Assembly (NCBI GenBank): GCA_030142905.1
Contig: JASJOG010000051.1
Coordinates: forward strand, 124,001-188,000
Reading direction: 5' to 3'
Length of the DNA stretch: 64,000 nt
Source of the DNA: Heliopora coerulea
Lineage: Eukaryota > Cnidaria > Anthozoa > Scleralcyonacea > Helioporidae
Below are positions 37,156 to 48,480 of this stretch, piece after piece. The notes beneath the pieces are model-generated. The model was not told the DNA's origin. It ran no database searches and saw only the letters and a list, made by a program, of their open reading frames with translations. Each line of letters starts with the position of its first letter. Position 1 is the first letter of the stretch. The translations under genes and the position numbers were made by a program.

Positions 37156-40100
37156 AATGAAAAGGACATACACGATTTAAAACAGAAGATTGTACGAGAA
37201 GTAAGTATTCCAGTAGCTCAGGTTAAATCAGGGCTTAATAATCATTTTTGATCGTCACTCAAAATCCACTCGAACTGATAGCTAGGCGATCCATCCCTTC
37301 AAAACAAGTTAGTTTTCTTTATTATTCTTACAGCATCAAAAGGACATACATCAATTAAAACAGGCAATTTTAGCAGAAGTAAGTATGACATTACATTAGT
37401 TTAAATTAGGGTTCATTAACCTTTCCTGATCGTGACACAAAATCCAATCGAAGTAATAGCTAGGCGATCCATCCCTCCAAAACAAGCTGGTTTTCTTAAT
37501 TACTCTTATAGCATCAAATCGACATCGACGAATTAAAACAGAAGATTGCACGAGAAGTAAGTATTCCAATAGCTTAGTGAAATCAAGGTGCATTAACCTC
37601 TTTTAGCCATGATGCAAAATCCAATTGAAGGGATAGCTAGGCGATCCATCCCTCCAAAACAAGCTAGTTTTCTTAATTACTCTTATAGCATCAAATCGAC
37701 ATAGACGAATTAAACCAGAAGATTACACAAGAAGTAAGTATTCCTATAGCTTAGTTAAATCAAGATGCATTAACATTTTTTAACCATGACGCAAAATCCA
37801 ATTAAAGGGATAGCTAGGCGATCCATCCACCTACAACAAGCTAGTTTTCTTAATTACTCCTATAGCATGAAAAAGACATACACGATTTAAAACAGAAGAT
37901 TGTACGAGGAGATAGTATTCCAGTAGCTTAGGATAAATCAGGGCTTATTAATCTTTTTTGATCGTCACTCAAAATCCACTCGAACTGATAGCTAGGCGAT
38001 CCATCCCTTCAAAACAAGTTAGTTTTCTTTATTATTCTTACAGCATGAAAACGACATACATGAATTAAAACAGACAATTTTAGCAGAAGTAAGTATGACA
38101 TTACATTAGTTTAAATAAGGGTTCATTAACCTTTCCTGATCGTGACACAAAATCCAATCAAAGTAATAGCTAGGCGATCCATCCCTCCAAAACAAGCTGG
38201 TTTTCTTAATTACTCTTATAGCATCAAATCGACATAGACGAATTAAAACAGAAGATTGCACAAGGAGTAAGTATTCCTATAGCTTAGTTAAATCAAGGTG
38301 CATTAACCATTTTTAACCATAATGCAAAATCCAATTAAAGGGATAGCTAGGCGATCCATCCACCTACAACAAGCTAATTTCCTTAATTACTCCTATAGCA
38401 TGAAAACTACATACACGAATTAAAACAGAAGATTGTACGAGAAATTAGTATTCCAGTAGCTCAGGTTAAATCAGGGCTTATTAATCTTTTTTGATCGTCA
38501 CTCAAAATCCACTCGAACTGATAGCTAGGTGATCCATCCCTTCAAAACAAGTTAGTTTTCTTTATTATTCTTACAGCATCAAAAGGACATACATCAATTA
38601 AAACAGGCAATTTTAGCAGAAGTAAGTATGACATTACATTAGTTTAAATTAGGGTTCATTAACCTTTCCTGATCGTGACACAAAATCCAATCGAAGTAAT
38701 AGCTAGGCGATCCATCCCTCCAAAACAAGCTGGTTTTCTTAATTACTCTTATAGCATCAAATCGACATCGACGAATTAAAACAGAAGATTGCACGAGAAG
38801 TAAGTATTCCAATAGCTTAGTGAAATCAAGGTGCATTAACCATTTTTAGCCATGATGCAAAATCCAATTGAAGGGATAGCTAGGCGATCCATCCCTCCAA
38901 AACAAGCTAGTTTTCTTAATTACTCTTATAGCATCAAATCGACATAGACGAATTAAACCAGAAGATTACACAAGAAGTAAGTATTCCTATAGCTTAGTTA
39001 AATCAAGATGCATTAACATTTTTTAACCATGACGCAAAATCCAATTAAAGGGATAGCTAGGCGATCCATCCACCTACAACAAGCTAGTTTTCTTAATTAC
39101 TCCTATAGCATGAAAAAGACATACACGATTTAAAACAGAAGATTGTACGAGGAGATAGTATTCCAGTAGCTTAGGATAAATCAGGGCTTATTAATCTTTT
39201 TTGATCGTCACTCAAAATCCACTCGAACTGATAGCTAGGCGATCCATCCCTTCAAAACAAGTTAGTTTTCTTTATTGTTCTTACAGCATGAAAACGACAT
39301 ACATGAATTAAAACAGACAATTTTAGCAGAAGTAAGTATGACATTACATTAGTTTAAATAAGGGTTCATTAACCTTTCCTGATCGTGACACAAAATCCAA
39401 TCGAAGTAATAGCTAGGCGATCCATCCCTCCAAAACAAGCTGGTTTTCTTAATTACTCTTATAGCATCAAATCGACATCCATGAATTAAAACAAAAGATT
39501 GCACGAGAAGTAAGTATTCCTATAGCTTAGTTAAATCAAGGTGCATTAACCTTTTTTAACCATGACGCAAAATCCAATTAAAGGGATAGCTAGGCGATCC
39601 ATCCACCTACAACATGCTGGTTTTCTTAATTACTCTTATAGCATGAAAACTACATACACGAATTAAAACAGAAGATTGTACGAGAAATTAGTATTCCAGT
39701 AGCTTAGGTTAAATCAGGGCTTATTAATCTTTCTTGACCGTGACTCAATTCCCAGTCCAAGTGATAGCTAGGCGATCCATCCCTTCAAAACAAGTTAGTT
39801 TTCTTTATTATTCTTACAGCATCAAAAGGACATACATGAATTAAAACAGGCGATTTTAGCAGAAGTAAGTATGGCAGTAGATTAGTTTAAATTAGGGCAC
39901 ATTAACCTTTTCTGATCGTGACACAAAATCCAATCGAAGTAATAGCTTGGCGATCCATCTCTCCAAAACAACCTGGTTTTTAATCATGGATGATTCTGAT
40001 CGTTAACCTTATCATGGATCGCATTCAAAAAATCGCCATTCCATTCAGTATCACGATTAAATTCACAATCAAATGAAATACTAAATAACTGATTTTATTT

Positions 40101-40459
40101 ATCAAACAAATAAAGTCTTTGTCAATACGAATACATATTTTAAATAGGTTTTTAGATTGTCATCTAAAAATACTAGAATGTTCACATTTTCCAGGGTTAA
40201 TGTTGGTAACCATCCTTCTTCCATCGACGATCGTAGTACATAAACACTCTGAATAACGTAGATGAGCACTGAACTCCTCATGCATAAACCACGTGTTTCG
40301 AATCGATTCACCAAAATCACAGAATCATATCGTGGTTCCTTGATCGTGAATCAATTAATCGATTTATCGATACGAACTGTCCGTAATGACTGGTTTTATT
40401 TTTTACTCTTATAGCATGAAAAGGACATACAAGAATTAAAACAGAAGATTGTACAACAA
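37156..40459 (+). CDS. Coiled-coil microexon array 2 (seven-unit higher-order repeat)
   Basis: Seventeen 45-nt, phase 0-0 exons, mostly 177-178 bp apart, starting at 37156, 37334, 37512, 37689, 37866, 38044, 38222, 38399, 38577, 38755, 38932, 39109, 39287, 39465, 39642, 39820 and 40415. None has an in-frame stop. Thirteen have both splice sites. 37866 and 39109 have donor GATAGT, and 38399 and 39642 have donor ATTAGT. Peptides include HQKDIHQLKQAILAE, HQIDIDELKQKIARE, HQIDIDELNQKITQE and HENDIHELKQTILAE. Units 37334-38576 and 38577-39819 form a 1,243-bp duplication so recent that the overlying 65-codon minus-strand frames at 37396 and 38639 are identical. HQIDIDE variants occur only in this array. 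A decayed unit lies at about 36979. Confidence 0.82.
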
Positions 40460-40610
40460 GTAAGTATTGCAGTAGCTTAGTTTAAATCTGGGTTCATTAA
40501 ACATTTTTTAATCCTTATTTCCTAACCCTGACCGTAATCCTAACCCCAATCCTATTCTGAGTTCTCTTAGAGAAACGATATTCATCTATTTAAGCACACT
40601 TTGTCAATTG

Positions 40611-41010
40611 ATCTTAGCGTATACCTCAAAGGTGCATAGCGTTTTTCGCGCAGTATCATTGCTTCCTCCATCTTGGAATATCCTGCCCTGTTCACCTCCG
40701 AGGAAAACAAGATGGCGTCCACTTTTGTTTCTGTTATGGAAGAAACTTGTTTTAAATAAACGAAGCCGCCATGCCTGACAATATCAAAAAAACTAACGAA
40801 ATTTGGCAATAAAGTATTTAGACAGTTATATTTCTTTTACTATTTACCGATAAATACACTCAGGATGTGTTCAAAATGTTTTGTTTACAAATGACGAGCG
40901 GGCGACAAGCCGACGTTCCGTAAAATTGTTTTAAATATCTGAGTGAAAAGAATTATGCTAAGTATTGGCCCAAACAATTATTCACCTCAGTGTCGGTGAA
41001 TAATTCTTAA
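40611..41010 (+). mobile_element. Repeat family N1, copy C
   Basis: Follows the array 2 terminal exon and a CCTAA-type block, in the same order as copy A after array 1. It was therefore duplicated as part of the TRAF segment, not inserted independently. Confidence 0.6.
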
Positions 41011-41629
41011 ATGTCCATCTTTTCGGGGGTGAGACTGCGTTGTCCCAAATTGTGTTCGCCTTGCGGGCTCACATAATTCTGGACTCCTTTAACATTTCAC
41101 TGTTCACTACATTTATTGGGCTGGTTTCATTTTCTACCACAACATCACGAATGAGAAAATAGCAGAAATGTTTACCTGGTGAGCGAATTTGTACGGTTTA
41201 GCATATTTTGCCTAACTCGTGTCTTAACAAAGCTGATCTATTTTGTACATGAAAGGACAACGGTTGTAATTGCACTCAAAATTCAATGGTCTTTCTGCTG
41301 TCTACTTTCAAATCGCTATCAACCATTTATCGTTTCAATTGTCGAATTTACTGTTGAATTACGTTAGTGATTAATTTACATCTCAACAAAATCTCCGTTT
41401 GTTCAGTGCCTCCATAACATTTTGTGTTCAAACCTCGACCCAATTTAATTTCTGTCTTACATAGGTCAACTACACAATGATTATGGAACATTTTAACAGA
41501 AATTAAAATTCTGATTTTTCCATTATTTCATTTGAACTAAATTTACTTGATAAAATCCCTTACTTGTTCACCACAGCACGAGGTAATGCTCTCCTACTCT
41601 TCACCGAGCTTAATTTCTATGTTACATAG

Positions 41630-43866
41630 GTCAACTATACCGGAATATACACTTTGATTATCAGCGTGTGTTTATTGTGTTGGATATTTTACACTGTTCT
41701 ATACCGCTAACAACGTCATCAATCACTGGAGCAAAGTCATCACAGAAACTTTTAAACAGCCAGCCGGGAATCTTATCTACACCGGTCGCCTTTCTACGAT
41801 TTAGATCCATAAGACAATCCGGGTGTGTTCTAATTGTTCTCGTTGGTATAGTTTCATTCAACATTTTCAAAACAGTTGAGTTGAAAACCTCTACTTTATC
41901 GTCAATTTCTTGCACAGCATAAACAGCAGACCAGTGTTCAAGAATGATTTTTCTGCTTAGCGTATTACAGTTTCCGGAAGGTATCGTCTGTCTCTCTTTA
42001 GGTACAAGATATAAGCATTGGCGACAGGCGTTCAGAACCGGCCAGAGCCGGTAAATGATTAATCGGGTCAGACATATCTGACATATTTGTACGGATTCGA
42101 TCCAACATGTTGTTCCCTCTTCTCAGAGCAGTTACTTATTTCTTCAAATCAAAAATTAAAATCGCCAGCAACAACAATTGCGGACGATGGGCGGTCATGA
42201 AGTAAACTGTCAAGGGTGTTGGTCACTATCCTCTCATATCATTCTCACATTCTACATTTTAATCCGGACGATAGTATACGATGGGTACGATGATCGAACT
42301 AAACGTTCTAGGTGTTCTACGAAGTCTCCATAATAACCGCAATATTTCTTTACCCTTCACTTCTATGGCCGCTATCCGGTTGACTGCTATACTTCAATGT
42401 ACTTAACCTAGTATTCCTCCACCAGGAGTTTCTATGTCCAAAAAAAAACATGACGTAATTGTTTCCAATCAGAACTGGATCGAATGCGGTACTACCGAAT
42501 CACAGACACTGGTGCTTAACGAGGATTAGGTTTTGGTCGGAGTTTCTCAGTGAGACAACGATGACTTCTAGTTGAGTGAAATTAACCATGGGAATCCTAC
42601 ACAGAGAATATGCCACTATTTTGTCGGCATCTCAAGCTCTAATGTACATCTAATTAATATCAAATATTCACGATGTGAAACAATCGACGACAACCTTAAA
42701 GTTTATGGTCTGTGAGGGAAACCAAAGGCTCCTTGGGCATATAGCAGTGACGTGGCCAAAATAAGGGACCTTGAAGATTTTTTTTTTGTAATGATGTCGC
42801 TAGTGAGAGATATATTCCTGTGAACATTGTGCAAAACCTCAAAATTTGTCTCAGGGGGATTAAAATACGAATGTTTTCCAATTGGTTAACTTCCAGGGCC
42901 AAAATTCTACGCAGACACACCTTCCAGTCCCAGGATGTCCCCCGAAAATAAGGTCTGGCCACGATACTTCTAGAGCGATAAGGACTTGGCGTTACTGCTT
43001 TATAGAGGTAGAAGAAAATTAATGTTTCGCCTGTTTATCGGAAGACAACGAACTTTATCCAAAATTACCACAGATTAACTGACAAAGTCCGGACAAAGTT
43101 TCCCAGGATAGTTAGTGGACATTTCTTTCACAGCCTTTACATCATTTTTGCATAAAGTTTTATCTCGTCAAGTCTGAACTCAAATAGGAAACCCAAACAT
43201 AGACAAATAAAACAGCACATTTACTCTTAATCCCGGATTACCGTTAATTGTCCGTGGGAACTTACATTTATGGTTGTGTCATCAAAACTAATAAAGCGCT
43301 GACAAACCAACAGGCTATACCAAACTACTAGCGTGTCAGTGCTCAATCAGTTTCATATAATAAATACTATATATAGACGAATAATAAATCTATGTTGTTC
43401 TCAGAACTGTTGCAGTCTTCACAGAAATGTCACTTTTTACGTGTTGAAGTTGATTTGGAATTTTTACTGATTTACTGTCCATATCGTTATAATTAACACA
43501 ACATTTCATTTTGAAACATCTTGTAATTATCTTAGAAGTAACAACATATTGCTGTTGTAGTCAAAGCGTAAAACCAATGTTATGATAAAAAACTGTAGCT
43601 ATATTGGTGCCATGACGTGGAATGCTCGTTTATGATGATGCAATCCAGTCGTGGCCCTTTAAGAAATCCTACGTCTTCACTTTGATCAGCAAGACAGCGA
43701 AGACGAAAGAAAGCATATTGTATGTAAATACACTCAAAACGGTGAAAACAATTTGAAAGACCGAAGATAAGGAAAATCGTGAGGCCGGTGAGTCAAATTT
43801 CGTTTCTCATGCAACACAACAAACTCGTAAAGACATTAGAGATGACACTGTGAGCATAGCACCATA
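41630..43866 (+). pseudogene. MATH exon of TRAF gene 2 split by LINE copy 3
   Basis: The exon opens normally at 41630 after GTTACATAG (VNYTGIYTLII), then meets LINE-derived sequence at about 41662. MATH sequence resumes at about 43634 with the equivalent of DAIQSWPFKKSY and ends at TAA 43864-43866. About 180 bp of the exon, including the GYKM region, is missing, and the 3' part has frameshifts. The insertion destroyed this MATH domain. Confidence 0.82.
41662..43632 (-). mobile_element. LINE-derived unit, copy 3
   Basis: Minus frame 41661-41915 reads ...DLNRRKATGVDKIPGWLFKSFCDDFAP..., a standard N-terminal reverse-transcriptase motif of CR1/L2/Jockey-type LINEs. Compared with copy 2, about 400 bp between CAATCC and ATCCGGGTGTG are missing. 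Same outer boundaries as the other copies. Confidence 0.75.
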
Positions 43867-43916
43867 AAATATTTCAGCATTTTGTTTATTGTTCATTTAG
43901 CTACAGTCGATACAGA

Positions 43917-43918
<2 letters not shown>

Positions 43919-43964
<46 letters not shown>
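43919..43964. repeat. (TA)n microsatellite at PLE end
   Basis: Pure TA run separating the MATH remnant from the hammerhead end of the next PLE. Confidence 0.9.
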
Positions 43965-43967
<3 letters not shown>

Positions 43968-43988
43968 GTAAAATAGACAAAATTTTTG

Positions 43989-44040
43989 CTGTCGCTACTC
44001 TGAGTTTCACGCGCTCAGGCGATCATCAGGCAACTGACAG
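43989..44040 (-). ncRNA. Hammerhead ribozyme I
   Basis: Minus strand: stem I CTGTC/GACAG, CTGATGA, stem II CGC-CTGA-GCG, GAAAC, ACT-CAG-AGT, GTA triplet. Essentially the same as the motif at 9727-9778. Located just past the stop of the minus-strand PLE at 44070-45058. Confidence 0.8.
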
Positions 44041-44069
44041 ATTATTTAATTATTCACACATTTACAAGT

Positions 44070-45058
44070 TCACAGATGGTGTTGTGTTACATGTCGGCAT
44101 GCGCTGAAAAGCTCTGATCGTTTATTTAAGATGTTCTTTTTACGTCCCTTCAAGATTAATAGCTTTTCCTCTAAGCATAAGCGGCATTTTCTAAATCCTG
44201 CTTTACATGATGGTAGCTGTTTAATGATTTCCCACTTGATCGTGTATTTTTGTTTGTTGTCCTTGAGTTGCCATATGTGTTTGGAGAGTTCAGTTTCGTT
44301 GTGGTATTTTTTGTTGTTCAGTGATTTGCTGTGGTTTCGGTATCTAGTTTTGAAGTCGTTGGCTGTGACGCCTATGTATGTCCGTGTCTCGTTGTTGTCA
44401 GTTGTTGTAACTTCGGCCTTGTAAATCACGTTCGTTTTTAGGCAATTGCCTTGGATTGGGCATTGGTCAGGTTGTCTACAGTTGCAGTTACGTGTGTTGT
44501 TTCCGTTTGTTGATTTTGTTCGGTTGTCATGTCTTTTGAGTATTGTTTTGTTATGTCTAGTGATAAAGGATTTTATGTTTTCGTTGCAGCTATAACTTAC
44601 ATGTATAGTGTGTCTGTTAAAGAGCTTGGAAAGTTTGTTATTAGGTGGGAAGTGTTTATCAATAAGTTGTAAGAAGTCGCGTGCGATGTTTGTTTTGACG
44701 TTTACGCTGTAAGGAGGATTAAACCAGATCACGTTTCGTTGTCTGTTACGTTGGGTATTTGTATTGGTGTTAGGTGGTTCGTATTTGAGTTGTGTGTTAA
44801 AGTTGCTTCGTTTGAGGGCTTCGTTGTAGATAGGAGCAGCGGCGTCAAAAGTATTTTTATTAGATGATAGTTTGTTGATTCGTCGGTTGATAGATCTGGG
44901 GAGTTCGCGTATTATGGAGGGTGGGTGGTTAGATGAGCGGTTGATGTAAAGAGGTTCGTCGTTGGGTTTTCTGTAGGGTTTGTAAGTACCGTTGGTGAGG
45001 TCGAATGTTAAGTCAAGGAAGTTTGTGCGATCTTGGTTATTATTTATTCGCTCTACTG
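44070..45058 (-). mobile_element. PLE fragment, minus strand (RT C-terminus and GIY-YIG)
   Basis: An open minus-strand reading from about 45058 to the stop at 44070, without an obvious ATG. It contains FLDLTFDLTNGTYKPYRKPN, NVIWFNPPYSVNVK, DFLQLIDKHFPP, the Cys cluster NCRQPDQCPIQGNC, and GIY-YIG motifs (NVIYKAEV, YIGVTANDF, TRYRNHSKSL, ELSKHIWQLK). The reading is continuous, so this copy may be young, but the N-terminal RT is absent. It is the likely sister of the 3' fragment at 9578-9688. Confidence 0.85.
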
Positions 45059-45120
45059 CTTTGGTATTGAGCGCTCTTCATTTTCAAACCAACACTGCAA
45101 CCTTTCTGGTCCTCACCTTT

Positions 45121-45121
<1 letters not shown>

Positions 45122-45161
<40 letters not shown>
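45122..45161. repeat. (TA)n microsatellite
   Basis: TA run right after the PLE terminal box at 45050-45078. Confidence 0.9.
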
Positions 45162-45164
<3 letters not shown>

Positions 45165-45239
45165 ACAAAATGTAGGCGGAAAGCTACACAAGTGACTTGA
45201 ATAGATAGAGCGCTTGATACCGCTACAGATAGAGAGAAA

Positions 45240-45365
45240 ATGACATAAATGGAGACAAATATTTAGCTGTCGCTACTCCGAGTTTCACGCAACTATGCGA
45301 TTATTAGGCAACTGATGATCGCCAAAGCGCGTGAAACTCGGAGTAGCGACAGCTAAATATTTGTC
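45240..45365. repeat. Inverted pair of hammerhead-bearing PLE ends
   Basis: GACAAATATTTAGCTGTCGC at 45255 and its complement near 45360 frame two opposed hammerhead sequences. The + copy (core CTGATGA 45312-45318, GAAAC 45333-45337, GTA 45343-45345) keeps the core but has a poor stem I. The minus copy has CTAATAA and is inactive. A (TA)n/(TATATTTG)n tract follows to about 45450. Confidence 0.65.
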
Positions 45366-45371
45366 TCCATT

Positions 45372-45407
<36 letters not shown>

Positions 45408-45529
45408 AATATATATATATATTTGTATATATATATATATTTGTATAATATCCTCACGAGCCCACTCAACATAAAGTTTAAACGTCATATAAACATCATA
45501 AAAACTTTATTAAAAAAGAAAAAAAATCC

Positions 45530-45570
45530 ACAACTTACGTTTCGGGGACCGGCCCCTTCTTCAGCAGCTC
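45530..45570 (-). ncRNA. Hammerhead motif in left arm (mirror)
   Basis: Inverted copy of the motif at 46728-46768: CTGAAGA (45558-45564), stem II GGGG/CCCC, GAAAC, GTA triplet. Confidence 0.6.
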
Positions 45571-46727
45571 ACAGTTAAAGAATAGAGTCCTTATATACCT
45601 TATCGTTCTTCCTTAAATTTACATAAATTTCAAACTTCCATTACATTCAATCCCAGAGGAGCATAACATTTTAATTTTTCAATCCAAAAACCTTCCCTTG
45701 CTGTTGGATCCCTAACATCAGTAACATCAATTATTTTAACCGATAAATCTTTCAAACCTATATGTTCATTATCAAAAAAATGTGCATACAGGTGTTCCCC
45801 ACAAATTCCCCTTTGTCCCCTTTCATATCGTCTCAATGAGCTCTTATGGTTATTGAACCTTAACCTAAATGGTGTTATTGTGCTCCCCACATATTGTTTG
45901 CTACATCTCTTGCATGTTATTAAATATACCACTCCTTGAGAGTCACAATCAAAGGAATGATTGATATGAAAAGACCGCTTCTCAACATTACCCTCAAATT
46001 CAGATAAATTCAGATAAATTCAGATAGGTCTGATAGATTGGTTTTGACTTTTGACTTTCATCCTGCACTTCAGGTAGTGCATAATATTCTTCGAGAATTG
46101 CAAATTTTGGTTGAATCGGTACCTGTACTTAAAAAGCTTTTGCCGGTTGCTCCGATGTTAAGCTTTAGGAGAGCGAAGAATTTGAAGGATATTTTGGTGA
46201 GGGCTAAAATGCAGCCTATGGAAGAGGGGTCCAAGGGAATGTTTTGCTGTGGAAAGGCCAGATGTAAACTTTGTAAATTTGTTGAAACTGGGTCGACCTT
46301 TATGGGTAATGTTGAGAAGCGGTCTTTTCATATCAATCATTCCTTTGATTGTGACTCTCAAGGAGTGGTATATTTAATAACATGCAAGAGATGTAGCAAA
46401 CAATATGTGGGGAGCACAATAACACCATTTAGGTTAAGGTTCAATAACCATAAGAGCTCATTGAGACGATATGAAAGGGGACAAAGGGGAATTTGTGGGG
46501 AACACCTGTATGCACATTTTTTTGATAATGAACATATAGGTTTGAAAGATTTATCGGTTAAAATAATTGATGTTACCGATGTTAGGGATCCAACAGCAAG
46601 GGAAGGTTTTTGGATTGAAAAATTAAAATGTTATGCTCCTCTGGGATTGAATGTAATGGAAGTTTGAAATTTATGTAAATTTAAGGAAGAACGATAAGGT
46701 ATATAAGGACTCTATTCTTTAACTGTG

Positions 46728-46768
46728 AGCTGCTGAAGAAGGGGCCGGTCCCCGAAACGTAAGTTGTG
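46728..46768 (+). ncRNA. Hammerhead ribozyme motif, Penelope-type
   Basis: CTGAAGA (46733-46739), four-pair GC stem II GGGG-CCGGT-CCCC, GAAAC (46754-46758), ACGT as a stem III nucleus, GTA triplet. Minimal stem III implies it would need dimerisation to be active. Located 60 nt past the PLE stop codon. Confidence 0.65.
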
Positions 46769-46997
46769 GATTTTTTTTCTTTTTTAATAAAGTTTTTATG
46801 ATGTTTATATCTATATATATATGTATATATAACTACAGACGGAACCGTTTCGGCCAACTGGGCCTCATCAAGGTTAGTATATATATATATATATATATAT
46901 ACCAAAATAAACCAAAACAAGGGATGGCTTTGGCATTAAGAGAGCTCAATACTTCAAAAAGTAGAGCAGTATCAAATAACAAACTTAAAATGTCTTG

Positions 46998-47615
46998 TGT
47001 CGCTACTCCGAGTTTCACGCAACTATGCGATCATCTGTTTTTCTTCCTTGGGCAGCTGAAGTTTTTAATCTTGAATTTGGTCTTGTGTCGGCACGTTGAT
47101 ACAATTTCGTCTCTTTTGTTTAGCAAGGTCTTTTTGTCGGCTATTATCAATTGTAACTTCTCCTCTAAGCATAGCTGGCATTTTGGGGCACCACTTTGGT
47201 ATGCTGGCGCACGGCTCAAAACAGACCAACTTAGAGTAAAACGACGCTCTTTCAGTTTAAGTCCCCAAATAAATTTCGAAAGTTCCGTTTCATTTTTGTA
47301 CTCCTTGTTAATGAAAGATTTCTGGTGATTCCTGTATCTCTGTTTAAAGCTATTCGATGTCATGCCGATGTAAATCTTCTTCTCGTTGCTATCACTTGTC
47401 GAAATTTCTGCCTTATAGACTACCTTGGATGCTAAACAGTTACCTTGCAATGGGCAATTAGAACTTTTTCGACAATCGCACTTCCTTTCCGCTGTATTAC
47501 TAGGCTGCTCCATAGTTATTACGTCACCGCGTCTATATAAGATCAAACCGGAGTCATTATCAACCTGTTGCCTTATGATCGCATAGTTGCGTGAAACTCG
47601 GAGTAGCGACACAAG
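46998..47615 (-). mobile_element. PLE fragment bounded by opposed hammerhead remnants
   Basis: Minus frame 47031-47612 encodes a Cys cluster (CDCRKSSNCPLQGNCL), GIY-YIG motifs (KVVYKAEI, YIGMTSNSF, QRYRNHQKSF, ELSKFIWGLK) and a C-terminus ending in ...KIKNFSCPRKKNR. Hammerhead end sequences lie at both edges in opposite orientation: minus at 46998-47035 and plus at 47567-47612. The + one reads CTTATGA instead of CTGATGA, so it lost G5. (TA)n tracts flank both sides. Confidence 0.8.
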
Positions 47616-47694
47616 ACATTTTAAGTTTATGTTATTTGTATATATCCGGAAAACAAAATCATAACATTACTATGCCTGGATTACAAGTATTCAA

Positions 47695-47698
<4 letters not shown>

Positions 47699-47739
<41 letters not shown>

Positions 47740-48011
47740 ATATGTATATATGTATATATGTATATATATACAGCAAATTGCATAAATTTTGGCAAACCTG
47801 AACATATCGTAAAAAAGAATGTATAGGTAAATCTGCAACTATGAATACTTAAATCTACTTTAATACATTGGACTGGCCAAAGAACGTACCAAAAAAACAA
47901 ATAGCGTATCTTCACTGACCGTTGAAGTGAGAATAAAATGAAGATGCAATGATCTTGATATGTTTATATGTTGATATGTTTTGTGCCATAATTTTTGCAA
48001 TTTGTTGTATA

Positions 48012-48080
<69 letters not shown>

Positions 48081-48370
48081 AAGTAAATTTCATTTTACTA
48101 AGTGTAGATGTTTCTAAGCTTGGATAGGGAGCTCAGAAATTTTCTGAGATAAAAACTTGAGAACAAACTTTTCATCATATATATATATATATACCGAGTT
48201 TCACGCTCTTCAGCGATCTTCAGTAGCAACAAGAAGCCTTATCGTTAACAAAATTAACATCGCTCTACCTCTGTGGTATTGAGCACTCTGTTGTCGATTG
48301 AAAAATCTATCATTTATATATTTATATATGTATATATACAGTGTATATATATATATATATATATATATCA
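47699..48370. repeat. AT microsatellites with truncated PLE ends
   Basis: (TA)n runs at 47699-47770, 48017-48080 (grading into (TG)n), 48178-48193 and 48330-48368. At 48195-48236 the minus strand has CTGAAGA, stem II CGCT/AGCG and GAAAC, then is cut off by the (TA)n before the cleavage triplet. The PLE box follows at 48262-48290. Confidence 0.75.
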
Positions 48371-48480
48371 ATTCGAAAACTATGACAAGCAATACTATTA
48401 ATCTGTTAGCTTTTAATGAGAAGCATTTTCCCCCCATTTTTTTCGATGATATACTGGTGTTAGTTACAGCAACATTTTGA

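Larger units (their letters stand above)
45487..46810 (+). mobile_element. PLE with 507-bp inverted arms (second family)
   Basis: Arms 45487-45993 (minus) and 46304-46810 (plus) are equal in length and encode the same peptide. The interior frame 46038-46667 gives a 209-residue protein: MLSFRRAKNLKDILVRAKM, a Cys pattern FCCGKARCKLCK, then a GIY-YIG domain (GVVYLITCKRC, YVGSTITPFRLRFNNHKS, EHLYAHFFDNEH). This is the classic Penelope-type endonuclease with the preceding RT tail, a different family from the CNCRK type found elsewhere here. Inner junction: three copies of AAATTCAGAT near 45996-46025. RT mostly missing. Confidence 0.88.

Noticed and set aside
37396..38836. Two identical 65-codon minus-strand frames, at first sight a conserved gene
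   Set aside because: They are antisense to array 2 and identical only because of the 1,243-bp duplication; the + strand exons explain the sequence.
47567..47612. Active hammerhead on the plus strand
   Set aside because: Core reads CTTATGA, losing the conserved G5; treated as a remnant.
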